Numbered from the stretch's first letter, positions 50,592-58,957 are shown. The stretch: DNA of 64,000 bases from Idiomarina sp. X4 (GCF_002808045.1 NZ_CP025000.1:2480001-2544000); one strand, 5' to 3'. Notes: generated by a model from the letters alone, not told the origin. Numbers and translations: made by a program.

Positions 50592-51635
50592 TTAACTGTC
50601 TATACCAAAGTAACGTCGCAGCTGATCACGTAAATTCGGCGGTGTACCATTAATAGTCAGCGTATCGGTCGTTGGATCATAATGAACTCGCTCACCCAGT
50701 ACCGTATGGTCGAAGCCGACACTGACACCACCACCTTGCCCCTGAAACTTAACCAGCTTCCTTAGCGTCGATTTATCAGCTGGAAAGTCATCGGCAATTT
50801 CCTTTTCCCGTTGCTCAGCAAACTCTTTAGAAAACATTTCAAAAGAATTGTCTGACGGGTACTGCTCGGCAAATTGCTCTGACAAGTCTTTAATTTTGAC
50901 CGAGTCGCCCTGCTTCCATTGTTCATCACAATATTCATACGCCGTTTTACTCAAAGCCTGACGCTGCTCAGCTTCCAGACCCGATTGTTTCGCATATTCC
51001 TGAACGGTATCCACCAGCTGCTGAGTCTGCTCTTTGGTATTCACACGCTCAGTACAACCTAAAAAGTCCAGGAAAAAGTCAGATACTTTGCGCCCCGCGC
51101 GCCCTTTTATAAAAGAAATATAGCGCTCGGCGTCGGGCGCGGTTCGCCATTCAGTCAAATCAATGCGAGCCGCCAACTGCACTTTGCTTATGTCTAACTG
51201 CGAGGACCGATCGACCCCTAAGTCCGGGCTGATAGTCACGCCTTCTTTTACCGGAAGAAAGCAAACCAGTAAGTACTCTGAACTCAAATGCTGATAACGG
51301 GTAATCAATAAAAACCCGGCTTCCAGCAGGTTATAACTTTGCAGCTGCTCTAATAGTAGCTTAGCCGACTGCTGACTGAACTCAACAAAGTCGAGCGCTT
51401 TGTCATACCAGGACTTCAGCTGCTCAGGAAACGGGCTGGCGTCGCCCTCATCGTTTTCGGTCAGAAAACTGGCATAACCTTTAGCCGGTTTACTGGTATA
51501 AACGTCGGTTAACTCGACCAGTAAATCATGCAATTGCTCGTCTTCGTTCAGCGCTGAAGGTGCCAGCCGCAACCCAACCTGACCATCATTTTGATAAAAC
51601 TGGTGAATAATACTTTCTTCAATTCGCAATTGCAT
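50592..51635 (-). CDS. yejK: Nucleoid-associated protein YejK (NdpA)
   Basis: 347 residues (E. coli 335). Nucleoid-associated protein of the NA37/YejK family; DNA-bound and of poorly known role. The end-of-protein motif (LVKFQGQGGGVSVGFDHTVL … RVHYDPTTDTLTINGTPPNLR) is characteristic. It is divergent from the yejM-like gene, 67 bp apart. The small yejL gene found between them in E. coli is absent. Confidence 0.94.
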   Translation of the reverse strand: MQLRIEESIIHQFYQNDGQVGLRLAPSALNEDEQLHDLLVELTDVYTSKPAKGYASFLTENDEGDASPFPEQLKSWYDKALDFVEFSQQSAKLLLEQLQSYNLLEAGFLLITRYQHLSSEYLLVCFLPVKEGVTISPDLGVDRSSQLDISKVQLAARIDLTEWRTAPDAERYISFIKGRAGRKVSDFFLDFLGCTERVNTKEQTQQLVDTVQEYAKQSGLEAEQRQALSKTAYEYCDEQWKQGDSVKIKDLSEQFAEQYPSDNSFEMFSKEFAEQREKEIADDFPADKSTLRKLVKFQGQGGGVSVGFDHTVLGERVHYDPTTDTLTINGTPPNLRDQLRRYFGIDS

Positions 51636-51702
51636 ATCAGGGACTATCCTTGCTGTTTTGCTGTGTTACTATAAGCGGATTGTAACACGAGACTGGTAAA
51701 CA

Positions 51703-53343
51703 ATGGGAAAGGACCAACGCGGAAAATACCAACGCCGGGACAAAATAGCGCGGCTGATTAGCTGGGGGCATTGGTTCACATTTGCCAACATTATTCTGTG
51801 CTTATTTGTTGGTTTACTCTATGTTGAAGCGTCACCAGAGTCACCTACCGCTATTGGTACCTTATACATGCTGGTCAGCTGGCTGGGGCATTTCGCTTTC
51901 CTGCCATTCGTCTTCTTTATTATTCTCATATTCCCATTCTGCCTTATTATTCCTTACTCAAAGGTATTGCGGGGTTTAGCTGCGTTGGTCGCCTCGTTTG
52001 GGCTTATCGCGCTTATTGCCGACGCTCTGTTTTTTAGACAATACGGTTATCATTTAAATACCTATTCACTGGCGCAAATGACCAAAGACGCTGAAGCGGT
52101 ATTTACCGGTGCCAGCTTTGTCATTATTTCCGCCGTGTTGTTGGGCTTTTTGTTGATTGTCGGTATCGAGTTGCTGCTCGCTAACCTTGCCTGGAAACGA
52201 TTGAATGAATTGCAACGCAAAAAGATAGGCGCGCCGGCAACCGCTGTTTTTGTTTTGTGTTTCTTTGTCAGCCATAGTGTGCATGTCTGGGCAGATGCGT
52301 CCTTATACACTCCCATTACTCAACAGGACGATATGTTTCCTTTGTCTTACCCCACAACTGCCAAAACATTAATGGCCAAACATGGGGTTATTGACGTAGA
52401 AAGCTACCAGGCACGCCAACAAATGCTTATGGCCACGGATAAAATTAAGCTGAAATACCCAAAACAGCCACTGTTGTGCTCCAAAAAAGACTTTGAACAA
52501 ACAGCGACTATTATTCTGTTTGAAGAGTACACACAAGACATTAGCGCAGTATTGGCTACCACCTCTTTACAAGAAACTGAAGTCAGCATGCTGGCTCACC
52601 CGAAACAAGAAGGTGGCTTATTCCAGTTCTTATACGGACTCCCTGACTTTTATCAAGATACAATAGAGCGTCAGAAAGTCGCCCCTGCGTATTTAAAACC
52701 GTTGAATGACTTTAATATCGAAATGAATTGGTACACCAGTGACAGTTGGCAAGAAAGTCTTTCATTGTCACAGTTTGCCAATGAATTTGAACCACAAAGC
52801 CTCAACAGTTTTAATGGGCGCAATAATCAGCGTATCAATGTCATATTACTGACCGCTGATGATACCAAGCAGTTAACCCACATTCTGGAAAAAGCAAAAC
52901 AGCATCAGGTGCTCGTAAGTTACCTATCACCTGAAAATAAAACCGAGTTACTGGGTAAAGAGCAGTTTGCACTAGAAAATATGACGGTGCCTCTATGGCA
53001 ATTGAATATGCCGTTACCGAAGCAACCCATTGCCGGTCTTATGGATATTATTCCAACCGTTTTAGATGACAGAATCTCTTGCGCCGGCTCGTTTAATAAC
53101 TACACAAACGGCGAAAGTTTACGCGAACAGAAAGACAGATGGCCACTGATAGAAACCTACAGCCCTTATATTGTCATATACGACAAAACTGAAATAACCA
53201 TTTTGGATAACAGCGGACAGTTTAACGTATACAGCAGCCCTGAATTCGTCCTGAAGAAAGGCGACGAGCCACCGGTTCCGGTATTAATTGATGCGTTAAA
53301 AGATCTCAAACGCTTTACTGAAACACCAGATAAGGCAAATTGA
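51703..53343 (+). CDS. yejM: YejM/PbgA-like inner-membrane sulfatase-fold protein
   Basis: 546 residues (E. coli YejM 586). Five N-terminal transmembrane helices (about 20-200) keep the family pattern (ISWGHWFTFANI, HSVHVWADASLYTPIT, FPLSYPTTAKTLMAKHG). The periplasmic sulfatase-like domain is shorter and more diverged than in E. coli. E. coli YejM senses LPS and controls LpxC turnover through LapB and FtsH. Next to yejK as in E. coli; tRNA-Pro follows. Confidence 0.88.
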   Translation: MGKDQRGKYQRRDKIARLISWGHWFTFANIILCLFVGLLYVEASPESPTAIGTLYMLVSWLGHFAFLPFVFFIILIFPFCLIIPYSKVLRGLAALVASFGLIALIADALFFRQYGYHLNTYSLAQMTKDAEAVFTGASFVIISAVLLGFLLIVGIELLLANLAWKRLNELQRKKIGAPATAVFVLCFFVSHSVHVWADASLYTPITQQDDMFPLSYPTTAKTLMAKHGVIDVESYQARQQMLMATDKIKLKYPKQPLLCSKKDFEQTATIILFEEYTQDISAVLATTSLQETEVSMLAHPKQEGGLFQFLYGLPDFYQDTIERQKVAPAYLKPLNDFNIEMNWYTSDSWQESLSLSQFANEFEPQSLNSFNGRNNQRINVILLTADDTKQLTHILEKAKQHQVLVSYLSPENKTELLGKEQFALENMTVPLWQLNMPLPKQPIAGLMDIIPTVLDDRISCAGSFNNYTNGESLREQKDRWPLIETYSPYIVIYDKTEITILDNSGQFNVYSSPEFVLKKGDEPPVPVLIDALKDLKRFTETPDKAN

Positions 53344-53425
53344 TGAAAATAGAAGCAGTTGAGCACCAAACACACCGCTGAGGCTTGCGTAATACGTCAA
53401 ATACAGTAAGATAGCTTCCCTCGGT

Positions 53426-53502
53426 CGGCGTGTAGCGCAGCCTGGTAGCGCACTGTCATGGGGTGTCAGGGGTCGGAGGTTCAAATCCTCTCACGCCGAC
53501 CA
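53426..53502 (+). tRNA. tRNA-Pro (anticodon GGG)
   Basis: 77 nt with encoded CCA. The acceptor CGGCGTG pairs with CACGCCG. The anticodon loop ATGGGGT gives GGG, and the stem has the same U-U mismatch as E. coli proL, to which it is very similar. It marks the junction between conserved chromosome and the accessory island. tRNA 3' ends are common integration sites, but no second copy of its 3' end was found in the window. Confidence 0.97.
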
Positions 53503-53875
53503 ATTCTTCCTATATTAATCTCTTTTATATCAGCACCTTACAAACCCTCTTCTAAAATTCCATGTTTCACTAATATTGTCTCTTAGAGTGAAATGTTGCT
53601 CTCATGTCGCGTTTTAAAAGTTACTTCAGATTAGAATTTATCGTGTATAGAGTTACTTGGATGTGCTTCCCCTGTATTGCCACTATCGTCATCAAGACTG
53701 TCTACTAGCTCTTAAATTGAAAGGGTTATAGACTGATTCGTTGCTAGTTATGAAGGTATTATTGGGTATTAATCCCCTCCCCCCCACTATAAGGCAACTG
53801 GATTTGGCTTTTTCTCAGAACTACATATTTTAGAATTTTTAAGGTAACTTTAGTCTAAGAGACTGAGAGGATTTT
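53503..53875. other. Gene-free AT-rich stretch at the island's left edge
   Basis: 373 bp between tRNA-Pro and a tiny membrane-protein gene. No convincing ORF, hairpin or repeat was seen apart from a run of C (53776-53786). Probably the junction region of the island. Confidence 0.5.
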
Positions 53876-54010
53876 ATGGAACTTGACTTTACCTTGTTTG
53901 AAATTGGTTACGGTGCCTTCTTTATTGCTGTTGGTATTCTGTGTATCGGGTTAACCTCATTATGGTTTCTCGCTGCAAAGCTTGACAGAAAAGAAGCGGA
54001 TAAAAGTTAA
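53876..54010 (+). CDS. 44-residue single-pass membrane protein
   Basis: A short frame with a strong ribosome binding site (GAGAGG, 5-nt spacing from ATG). The peptide has an acidic start (MELDFTLFEIG), one transmembrane segment (about 13-34) and a charged tail (LDRKEADKS). That design fits a real small inner-membrane protein, though length alone gives no proof. It is convergent with the primase operon. Function unknown; holin-like, regulator or toxin are all possible. Confidence 0.5.
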   Translation: MELDFTLFEIGYGAFFIAVGILCIGLTSLWFLAAKLDRKEADKS

Positions 54011-54068
54011 CCCTGTTGGCTGGCCAAGCATTAGTTCGACGCCTCATCGTTTTCTAAAACACAGCTAG

Positions 54069-55595
54069 TTAAGTTTTAGCATTAGATATTTTTCTATCCC
54101 TATGGCAGCCAGATTTCATAACATTGAGTTCAATACCACAAACCTTATGAGCCTTTGTTGAGGGGTTACAAATCAAATACCAAACCCAGATGTTAGACTT
54201 TTTTAGACCCAGATTTCTTAATGTTTGGTTCGCCAATCCAGAAGCCTCAGAAACATTTTTTAATCGTACCTTATGAACAGGAATACCTTGCTTTTGAATG
54301 CTAGATATAGCTTCAACAACCTTATGCATTGATTCTTCTCTGATTTTCTTTGATACATACCGAGCATGTTCCGCTCTATTCCTTTTACTTGGTTTTCTCT
54401 TTTTTACTAAGTGCCCAGTAGATACACCTGTACCTTTAGTGAAGTTCTTAATGAACTCCCCTGAGCTTGCCTGATAACGCTTCATCATAACCGTAGACAT
54501 GTAGTTTAAAAGCGTTCCCGTTGGGAGCTTAATTGAACTTCTATTGATCTGAATAATAACCTCCTTAATTAAGTTACGTGGGCATGTCAGCTGTCTTAAG
54601 CAAACAACAACCGAGTAAGCAATTAGATCTCGAAAACCAACTTTTACTCTTTTTCCTTTCAGAAGAATAGGAATTACAAAGTTCGCATATTTCAAGCACC
54701 ATTTCTGGTGGTTACTTAAGCTCTTAGGAACATGAAAATAGTTTCGGCAGAAGTCCTCAGACGAAATTAGCGAAGGTTTGAAGTTCTTGTTGTAAACTCT
54801 AGGTACCGTCTTTTGCGTATCTTTTATACCTAACTGCGCTATCAAGCTCCCAAGCGTTCTTCTCTCTCTTCTTTTATTATTACGATATGCCTTGCATGCT
54901 GTGTGATATTTAATGTTTATCGTCCCAGGAAGACGCATCACTCCTCTAGGGCTTTTATTAGCTTTATCATCGACAAACAGCTCCCTATCAATACATAGAG
55001 CAGTAAATAGGCTATTAAGTCGCTCTTTTAACATAAACCAAAGTTTTACATTTTTGGAAGTTGCCTCTTCTGTTTTGAAAAGCCAGTAAAAATGTAATCC
55101 TCCGGAGCCAGACTCCACAACCAAATCTGGCTCAGGTAAGCTTTCATCTTTACCTAAAGCAGTATAGAGAGAGTTGTGTATGCGAGCGGTCTCAATTAAC
55201 GAGAGTCTCTTTTCCAACTCTTTGTCTCGAACATCTAGGTCAACCCAAACGCAACATACCTCAGATAACCTCGCAATCCTTGAAATAGGAGCTTTGCAAA
55301 AACCATTAGGTGTAAAGAAAACTTCTTCGCCTAAAAAATCATCATCTTCTTCAGCTAGATTTCCATAAACTGCTTCACGGAATGATTTTTTAGTCAAAGA
55401 CCTAATATTTTTCGAGTTCACCGAACCGAACAACGTGGTATTTTTAACTCTAAAGCTTAACTCTTCCTCTACATGCTTCTCTAATTTATCAGCATATAGA
55501 CTTCTCACATCCCTGTGAGCAGAGGTTTCAAAGCCAACCACCGAGCCGAAAAAATCCGGCAGTGTGACTTCTGAAAAAACACTGTTAGTTCTCAT
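54069..55595 (-). CDS. AEP-superfamily primase / replication protein of a mobile element
   Basis: 508 residues. The N-terminal 230 residues carry the archaeo-eukaryotic primase signature: motif I D119-x-D121 in VCCVWVDLDVR, motif II H168 in SGSGGLHFYWLF, motif III acidic D209/D210 (ELFVDD), then SPRGVMRLPGTINIK as in RepB-primase and element-borne PrimPols. The rest (about 280-500) is basic and helical with a possible C-terminal DNA-binding region. No helicase motif is seen, so it needs a host or other helicase. It should prime or initiate replication of the element. Last gene of a three-gene operon, overlapping the gene before it as ATGA. Confidence 0.8.
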   Translation of the reverse strand: MRTNSVFSEVTLPDFFGSVVGFETSAHRDVRSLYADKLEKHVEEELSFRVKNTTLFGSVNSKNIRSLTKKSFREAVYGNLAEEDDDFLGEEVFFTPNGFCKAPISRIARLSEVCCVWVDLDVRDKELEKRLSLIETARIHNSLYTALGKDESLPEPDLVVESGSGGLHFYWLFKTEEATSKNVKLWFMLKERLNSLFTALCIDRELFVDDKANKSPRGVMRLPGTINIKYHTACKAYRNNKRRERRTLGSLIAQLGIKDTQKTVPRVYNKNFKPSLISSEDFCRNYFHVPKSLSNHQKWCLKYANFVIPILLKGKRVKVGFRDLIAYSVVVCLRQLTCPRNLIKEVIIQINRSSIKLPTGTLLNYMSTVMMKRYQASSGEFIKNFTKGTGVSTGHLVKKRKPSKRNRAEHARYVSKKIREESMHKVVEAISSIQKQGIPVHKVRLKNVSEASGLANQTLRNLGLKKSNIWVWYLICNPSTKAHKVCGIELNVMKSGCHRDRKISNAKT

Positions 55596-55837
55596 GTCAG
55601 CTTGTTCTTAGCTACAAAATCTCTAAGGTCATCAAGCAGGAAGTAAACCTTAGAACTTCCAGGTATTTTCTTAACCGGGGGCAATACCTTATCAGCTTCT
55701 TCAATACGACCTGCCTCTAAGTGCATTTCCCGAGTTTTCTGCCAACGCCGTAAAGTTTTACGGCTTATATTAAAGTACTTCTCGCACACGTCTTTTGCGC
55801 TTATTAACTGCATTGAACCGTTTGCCTTGCTCATCAC
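55592..55837 (-). CDS. Small helix-turn-helix protein (excisionase/AlpA-like)
   Basis: 81 residues with an N-terminal helix-turn-helix (ISAKDVCEKYFNISRKTLRRWQK, about 13-35), then a wing-like strand (KVYFLLDDLRDFVAKN). Similar in plan to MerR/AlpA-type recombination directionality factors and to its own neighbour. It could be an excisionase or an operon regulator. Overlaps the primase start by 4 bp and lies 6 nt after the other small gene. Confidence 0.7.
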   Translation of the reverse strand: MMSKANGSMQLISAKDVCEKYFNISRKTLRRWQKTREMHLEAGRIEEADKVLPPVKKIPGSSKVYFLLDDLRDFVAKNKLT

Positions 55838-55843
55838 TACCTC

Positions 55844-56080
55844 CTATAAAACTTCAATATCATCTAGCTGTTTAAAAAAATTACTAATATCTCGAACACT
55901 GAACCTGACAGTCCCTCCGTTAGAAAAGTAAACAGGAGTGGGACAACAGCGCTTAGCCTCGGACGCATGCCCCTCTCTACACAATCTTTTGTAATCCCTC
56001 ATCATTCGCTCTACTGATGAAACCGATGTACTAAACATTTCGGCTAACTGAGCTTTTTTAAGTAATGTAACCTCTTCCAT
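55844..56080 (-). CDS. Second small helix-turn-helix protein
   Basis: 78 residues: a helix-turn-helix (LKKAQLAEMFSTSVSSVERMMRDY, about 6-29) and a beta-hairpin with VRFSVRDISNFFKQLDD. Same architecture as the 81-residue gene next to it, perhaps an ancient duplication. The ATG follows GGAGG. Directly upstream is a cluster of inverted repeats, so it may bind there as a repressor or origin-binding protein. Confidence 0.7.
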   Translation of the reverse strand: MEEVTLLKKAQLAEMFSTSVSSVERMMRDYKRLCREGHASEAKRCCPTPVYFSNGGTVRFSVRDISNFFKQLDDIEVL

Positions 56081-56100
56081 TTTTCCCTCCGTTATTGGAC

Positions 56101-56283
56101 GGATATATCTTATCCAGAAGAACCATGCCCTCCAAAAATCGGAGAAATTTTTGGTGCGGGTTTTTTTGATGAGTCTTTTAGAGGAACAAAAAGGGCTGTT
56201 TTAGTTAGCATCGTCCCTACTTTTTGGGTAGGGACGATGCGCAGCATATTCGTGAAAGCCGCTTCAACAGCGGGTTTCACGAA
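56101..56283. repeat. Cluster of four inverted repeats, candidate origin or operator region
   Basis: Within 183 bp: GGATA/TATCC (56101-56105 with 56111-56115); CCAAAAAT/ATTTTTGG (56132-56139 with 56147-56154); a 13-bp perfect stem GCATCGTCCCTAC (56208-56220 with 56228-56240); and a 15-bp stem with one mismatch (56249-56263 with 56269-56283). It lies directly before the two HTH genes and the primase. The second and third stems abut T-rich runs and could also terminate transcription. Confidence 0.65.
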
Positions 56284-56769
56284 AAATAATAAAGGGGACG
56301 GCTAAGGGATGAAAAAATTTTACGGGGGATCATGTGGTCTCATAAAAGTAAGAACTAATGCTGCGAATCAGCAAAACACATCACAATTAGTCTATAAATT
56401 GAGCAAGCCTGCCAAAACTTTTCAAAAAAATGCGGACATGTCCGCATTGAGCAGAAGTATATTCGATATTTTCAACCTTCGATGTACCAGAAAAGCTACC
56501 TGCTGGTATTCAATATCTATAAGGGAATTGTTAGATGAGCGAGAAAACGTCCAGAATATGAGCTGCAACATTTTCACTCAATAAATGATCTAACTCGAAT
56601 GGCAGCAAAAGTTTTAAAAAGTACAGTATAATCATTTAGTTATGTTAAAATTTGCAGTGGGTTTTGACATGTCCACCTTAAAATCCTGTGACACCCAAAA
56701 TAGACTCAATACGAAGCGTTTATGCATCTATAAATTTTTACATTTCTTAGTTTAATGGAGTGAGTGAAA
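56284..56769. other. Gene-free AT-rich stretch with one operator-like palindrome
   Basis: 486 bp between the hairpin cluster and the membrane-protein gene. It holds an 18-bp palindrome (56430-56447) and a half-like copy GACATGTC (56666-56673). A 91-codon frame at 56309 crosses the palindrome and lacks protein-like character, so I do not call it a gene. Confidence 0.5.
56430..56447. repeat. Palindrome P1 of the recurring GGACATGTCC family
   Basis: Perfect 18-bp palindrome ATGCGGACATGTCCGCAT in a non-coding stretch. Same core as the copies at 57634, 59220 (one mismatch) and 59865 (12-bp form, inside the integrase gene). Probably an operator for a dimeric element-encoded DNA-binding protein. 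Confidence 0.7.
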
Positions 56770-57480
56770 ATGTTCAGAAAGACACAGAAGATAATCGAAG
56801 AAACCGAAGTTGAAATTCTAGGAGGCGACTTAGAAGCCTCAGTACCGAGGATCATAAGGAAGTATGTATTCCTTCCCACGAAGTGCTTAAAACTGGGGAT
56901 CGGAGAATTCTTTCGTCCTGCATCTGTGTGCTTTTTTATATCAGTTTTTCTTTCAGTTATTGCTTTAATATCGATGAATCAGTTTCAAGCTCTCTCTGAG
57001 CTTTCAGTATTTATCTATTCACTAGTCATAATTATACCGGCTCTTCTCTCTATTTTTTCAGTGCCAAGCACTTATGTAAACTATGGAGTTACTGACCAGC
57101 ATATAGACGCTACTATAAACGTAATTGAGAGGAATGGCGTTAAAAGCGAGGCTGAAATCGAGATGCTCACAGATAATATCGAGAAAGTTAATAATAGAAT
57201 CGATTCCCGAATTAAGTTTTATAAATTGACTGTGGGTGCCGTGTGGGCAGTGTACCTATTTTTCTTTAACATACAATTTCGAGTTTTACTCGGGTTAGGC
57301 GATAGCAAGCTGCAAGTAAACCTAACCCAAGAAATTTTAGATTTTGGTGCATTCGTCCTTATGACTATCATAGCTTTGAGCTCCATTGTTTCATACAAAA
57401 AAGCGTGTGATGTTTTGATCAAAAGTATCGAGTTCAGCTGCTCAGAGCTAAAGCTTCGTTATTCAAACGATGCAAAGTAA
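56770..57480 (+). CDS. Four-helix membrane protein of unknown function
   Basis: 236 residues from ATG 56770 (GGAG, 9-nt spacing); a GTG six bases earlier has poorer spacing. Two transmembrane pairs (about 48-66 with 78-98, and 153-175 with 190-210) flank a soluble helical segment (about 110-150). The N-terminus is charged and cytosolic. No motif recognised. It is the only plus-strand gene between the primase operon and the integrase. A defence effector or a transport protein is possible, but nothing in the sequence decides. Confidence 0.65.
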   Translation: MFRKTQKIIEETEVEILGGDLEASVPRIIRKYVFLPTKCLKLGIGEFFRPASVCFFISVFLSVIALISMNQFQALSELSVFIYSLVIIIPALLSIFSVPSTYVNYGVTDQHIDATINVIERNGVKSEAEIEMLTDNIEKVNNRIDSRIKFYKLTVGAVWAVYLFFFNIQFRVLLGLGDSKLQVNLTQEILDFGAFVLMTIIALSSIVSYKKACDVLIKSIEFSCSELKLRYSNDAK

Positions 57481-57730
57481 GTCTAAATTTATCCCAAAAG
57501 GAGCCTGGAGATATCCACGCTTCCTTTGACCACCATTTGATAGTTGTCTGTATGCCAATCATTTGGAGTCACTTCTCTCCTATTTCTTCAAGACTAGCTT
57601 TCACTCGAGTAAATTTTCATCGGATTTCACAGATGCGGACATGTCCGCACCTACGGAGTATTAATTCTTTTCTTTCCAAAAATTAGTTTAATGGGCCGGG
57701 CACTAAGGCGCCTTAGCTAACGCTATCACC
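57481..57730. other. Decayed duplicate of the integrase upstream region
   Basis: Non-coding. It contains palindrome TGCGGACATGTCCGCA (57634-57649), a 14-bp palindrome CTAAGGCGCCTTAG (57703-57716) and GCTATCACCA (57722-57731). The same three elements in the same order precede the intact integrase (59220, 59294, 59312), so this is a second copy of that control region. In this copy most of the leader before the ATG is missing. Confidence 0.7.
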
Positions 57731-57850
57731 ATGAACAAACTTGGATACACATCCATTCAATGAAAAAAACAGCGAGAAGGATTTTCTATTAGCTAAGCGA
57801 CTACAACGAGATTTTCTACTCAGTAGCTCAGGAAAACTTCCTTTATTAGG
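57731..57850 (+). pseudogene. Relic of a second integrase 5' end
   Basis: ATGAACAAACTTGGATACAC matches the intact integrase start (ATGAGCAAACTTGGATATAC). The A-rich stretch and CAGCGAG that follow line up as well, and weaker similarity continues for about 60 bp more. The frame is broken: MNKLGYTSIQ, then TGA, with a small deletion. A later KKQRE segment recalls KKQRG of the intact protein. It is followed by the end of the toxin gene on the other strand. It indicates an older, decayed copy of the same recombinase. Confidence 0.7.
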
Positions 57851-57909
57851 GGGGGAGATGTATACCAAGTTAATAAAAGCTAGTGAGGAGAAAACTAGGA
57901 AAATTGAGA

Positions 57910-58617
57910 TTACTTAGCTTCTAACTCTTTAATTAGTTTTGGGGCTTGCCCCAGTATAATATCTTTAGCCCAGTCATCCTTCATATGAACATTTTTAGCA
58001 GCTAAAAAATATTTATCGGGTTTTTCAACTATATCGTGCAGGGATTTAAGCAAATCTGGGATTATAACTTTAGCGCCATAGTGCCCCTCTGCCAAATCTA
58101 TCGATTTGTTTGGAATCTTTCCCCAAACTCTATACATAGCCAGTAAATCAAAAATGTCTTTAAATGGTTGCTGAAGCTTTCGGTCACTATTAGCCAGTAA
58201 CTTTGTGTAATAGCAAGACTGTTGGTCTAGAAATGGCACAGGGAATTTATCTTCATCAAACTCAAAACTAAGATCATAGTCAGCGAAACTTATAAACTCG
58301 AGCTTGATCAGCTGTCCCTTATATTTTATGACAGTTCGAACTGCATCCCTGTCAGCCCTTATTTCTCGAGGATAATCAAACTCTTGATTTACAAGAATAT
58401 TTAGGTTTAAGTTCGTTACAGACTGCCTGACAGCTCTATATGAATTCTTGTTAGGACATAGAAAGTCAATATCAACTGATTCACGATATTCATCAAGCTC
58501 AAGGGCAATCCTTGTTCCCCCACCAAATATTATTCTATGCTCACAAAAAAAATCAGCGTTAAATTTAGTTAACGCTGATTCAATCAATTTGTGATGTTCT
58601 AAAGTATACTTTGTCAT
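57910..58617 (-). CDS. AbiEii/AbiGii-family nucleotidyltransferase toxin
   Basis: 235 residues from ATG 58617; the frame is open 33 bp further, but that overlaps the antitoxin. The nucleotidyltransferase signature is clear: FGGGTRIALEL (GG-T/S motif) followed by ESVDIDFL with the catalytic Asp pair, then KLEFISFADYDL with a third acidic site. The family includes AbiEii and MenA-type toxins that modify tRNA 3' ends or other substrates with NTPs. It follows a 69-residue gene by 4 nt, as expected for a toxin-antitoxin pair that can stabilise the element or abort phage infection. Confidence 0.82.
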   Translation of the reverse strand: MTKYTLEHHKLIESALTKFNADFFCEHRIIFGGGTRIALELDEYRESVDIDFLCPNKNSYRAVRQSVTNLNLNILVNQEFDYPREIRADRDAVRTVIKYKGQLIKLEFISFADYDLSFEFDEDKFPVPFLDQQSCYYTKLLANSDRKLQQPFKDIFDLLAMYRVWGKIPNKSIDLAEGHYGAKVIIPDLLKSLHDIVEKPDKYFLAAKNVHMKDDWAKDIILGQAPKLIKELEAK

Positions 58618-58621
58618 CTTT

Positions 58622-58831
58622 CTATGCGGCAGGCATGAACACACCACCACCGAAATTATTCACTAGCTTGTTAATAAGTGTTTTTTCTTTCAGTGTAATT
58701 TTCGTTTGGTCTATGTAACCCCAACGTTTTTCATAAAGCTCTAAAGCTACCTCGGGCTTAACAAACTTATTATGCATATCCCAAAGTATCAGATCTAGCT
58801 CATGGTAATGAGTTCTATTTATGTTTCCCAT
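58622..58831 (-). CDS. Small putative antitoxin of the AbiEii-like pair
   Basis: 69 residues with a near-perfect Shine-Dalgarno (AGGAGGT, 5 nt from ATG). The sequence (N-terminus MGNINRTHYHELDLILWDMH) is helical, with no winged-helix typical of AbiEi antitoxins (about 190 residues). It therefore represents a different, minimal partner. The role is inferred from position: upstream, 4 nt from the nucleotidyltransferase, same strand. A 26-bp palindrome lies 70 bp upstream. Confidence 0.65.
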   Translation of the reverse strand: MGNINRTHYHELDLILWDMHNKFVKPEVALELYEKRWGYIDQTKITLKEKTLINKLVNNFGGGVFMPAA

Positions 58832-58901
58832 AACTACCTCCTACATACTCCTTTGGAGTGTCGTAACTAACATTAAAGCCTACTTAAAAGGAGTATTACC
58901 C

Positions 58902-58957
58902 TCATCAGCCTTCTTGCTAGGTTTTGCTAGGGCAAAACCTAGCAAGAAGGCTGATGA
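58902..58957. repeat. Perfect 26-bp-arm hairpin
   Basis: Arms 58902-58927 and 58932-58957 are exact inverted copies around a 4-nt loop (TAGG). No T-run follows on either strand, so it is not a standard terminator. It stands in the non-coding gap between the toxin-antitoxin pair and the integrase. A single-strand origin, recombination site or regulator-binding site are candidates. CCTAGCA recurs once at about 58985. Confidence 0.8.

Noticed and set aside
53426..53502. tRNA-Pro 3' end as proven attachment site
   Set aside because: No direct repeat of the tRNA 3' end was found up to 64000, and the integrase lies 6 kb away, so integration here is only a possibility.
56309..56584. 91-codon plus-strand frame in the island
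   Set aside because: It crosses the GCGGACATGTCCGC palindrome, has low-complexity, non-protein-like composition and no conserved motif; more likely non-coding.
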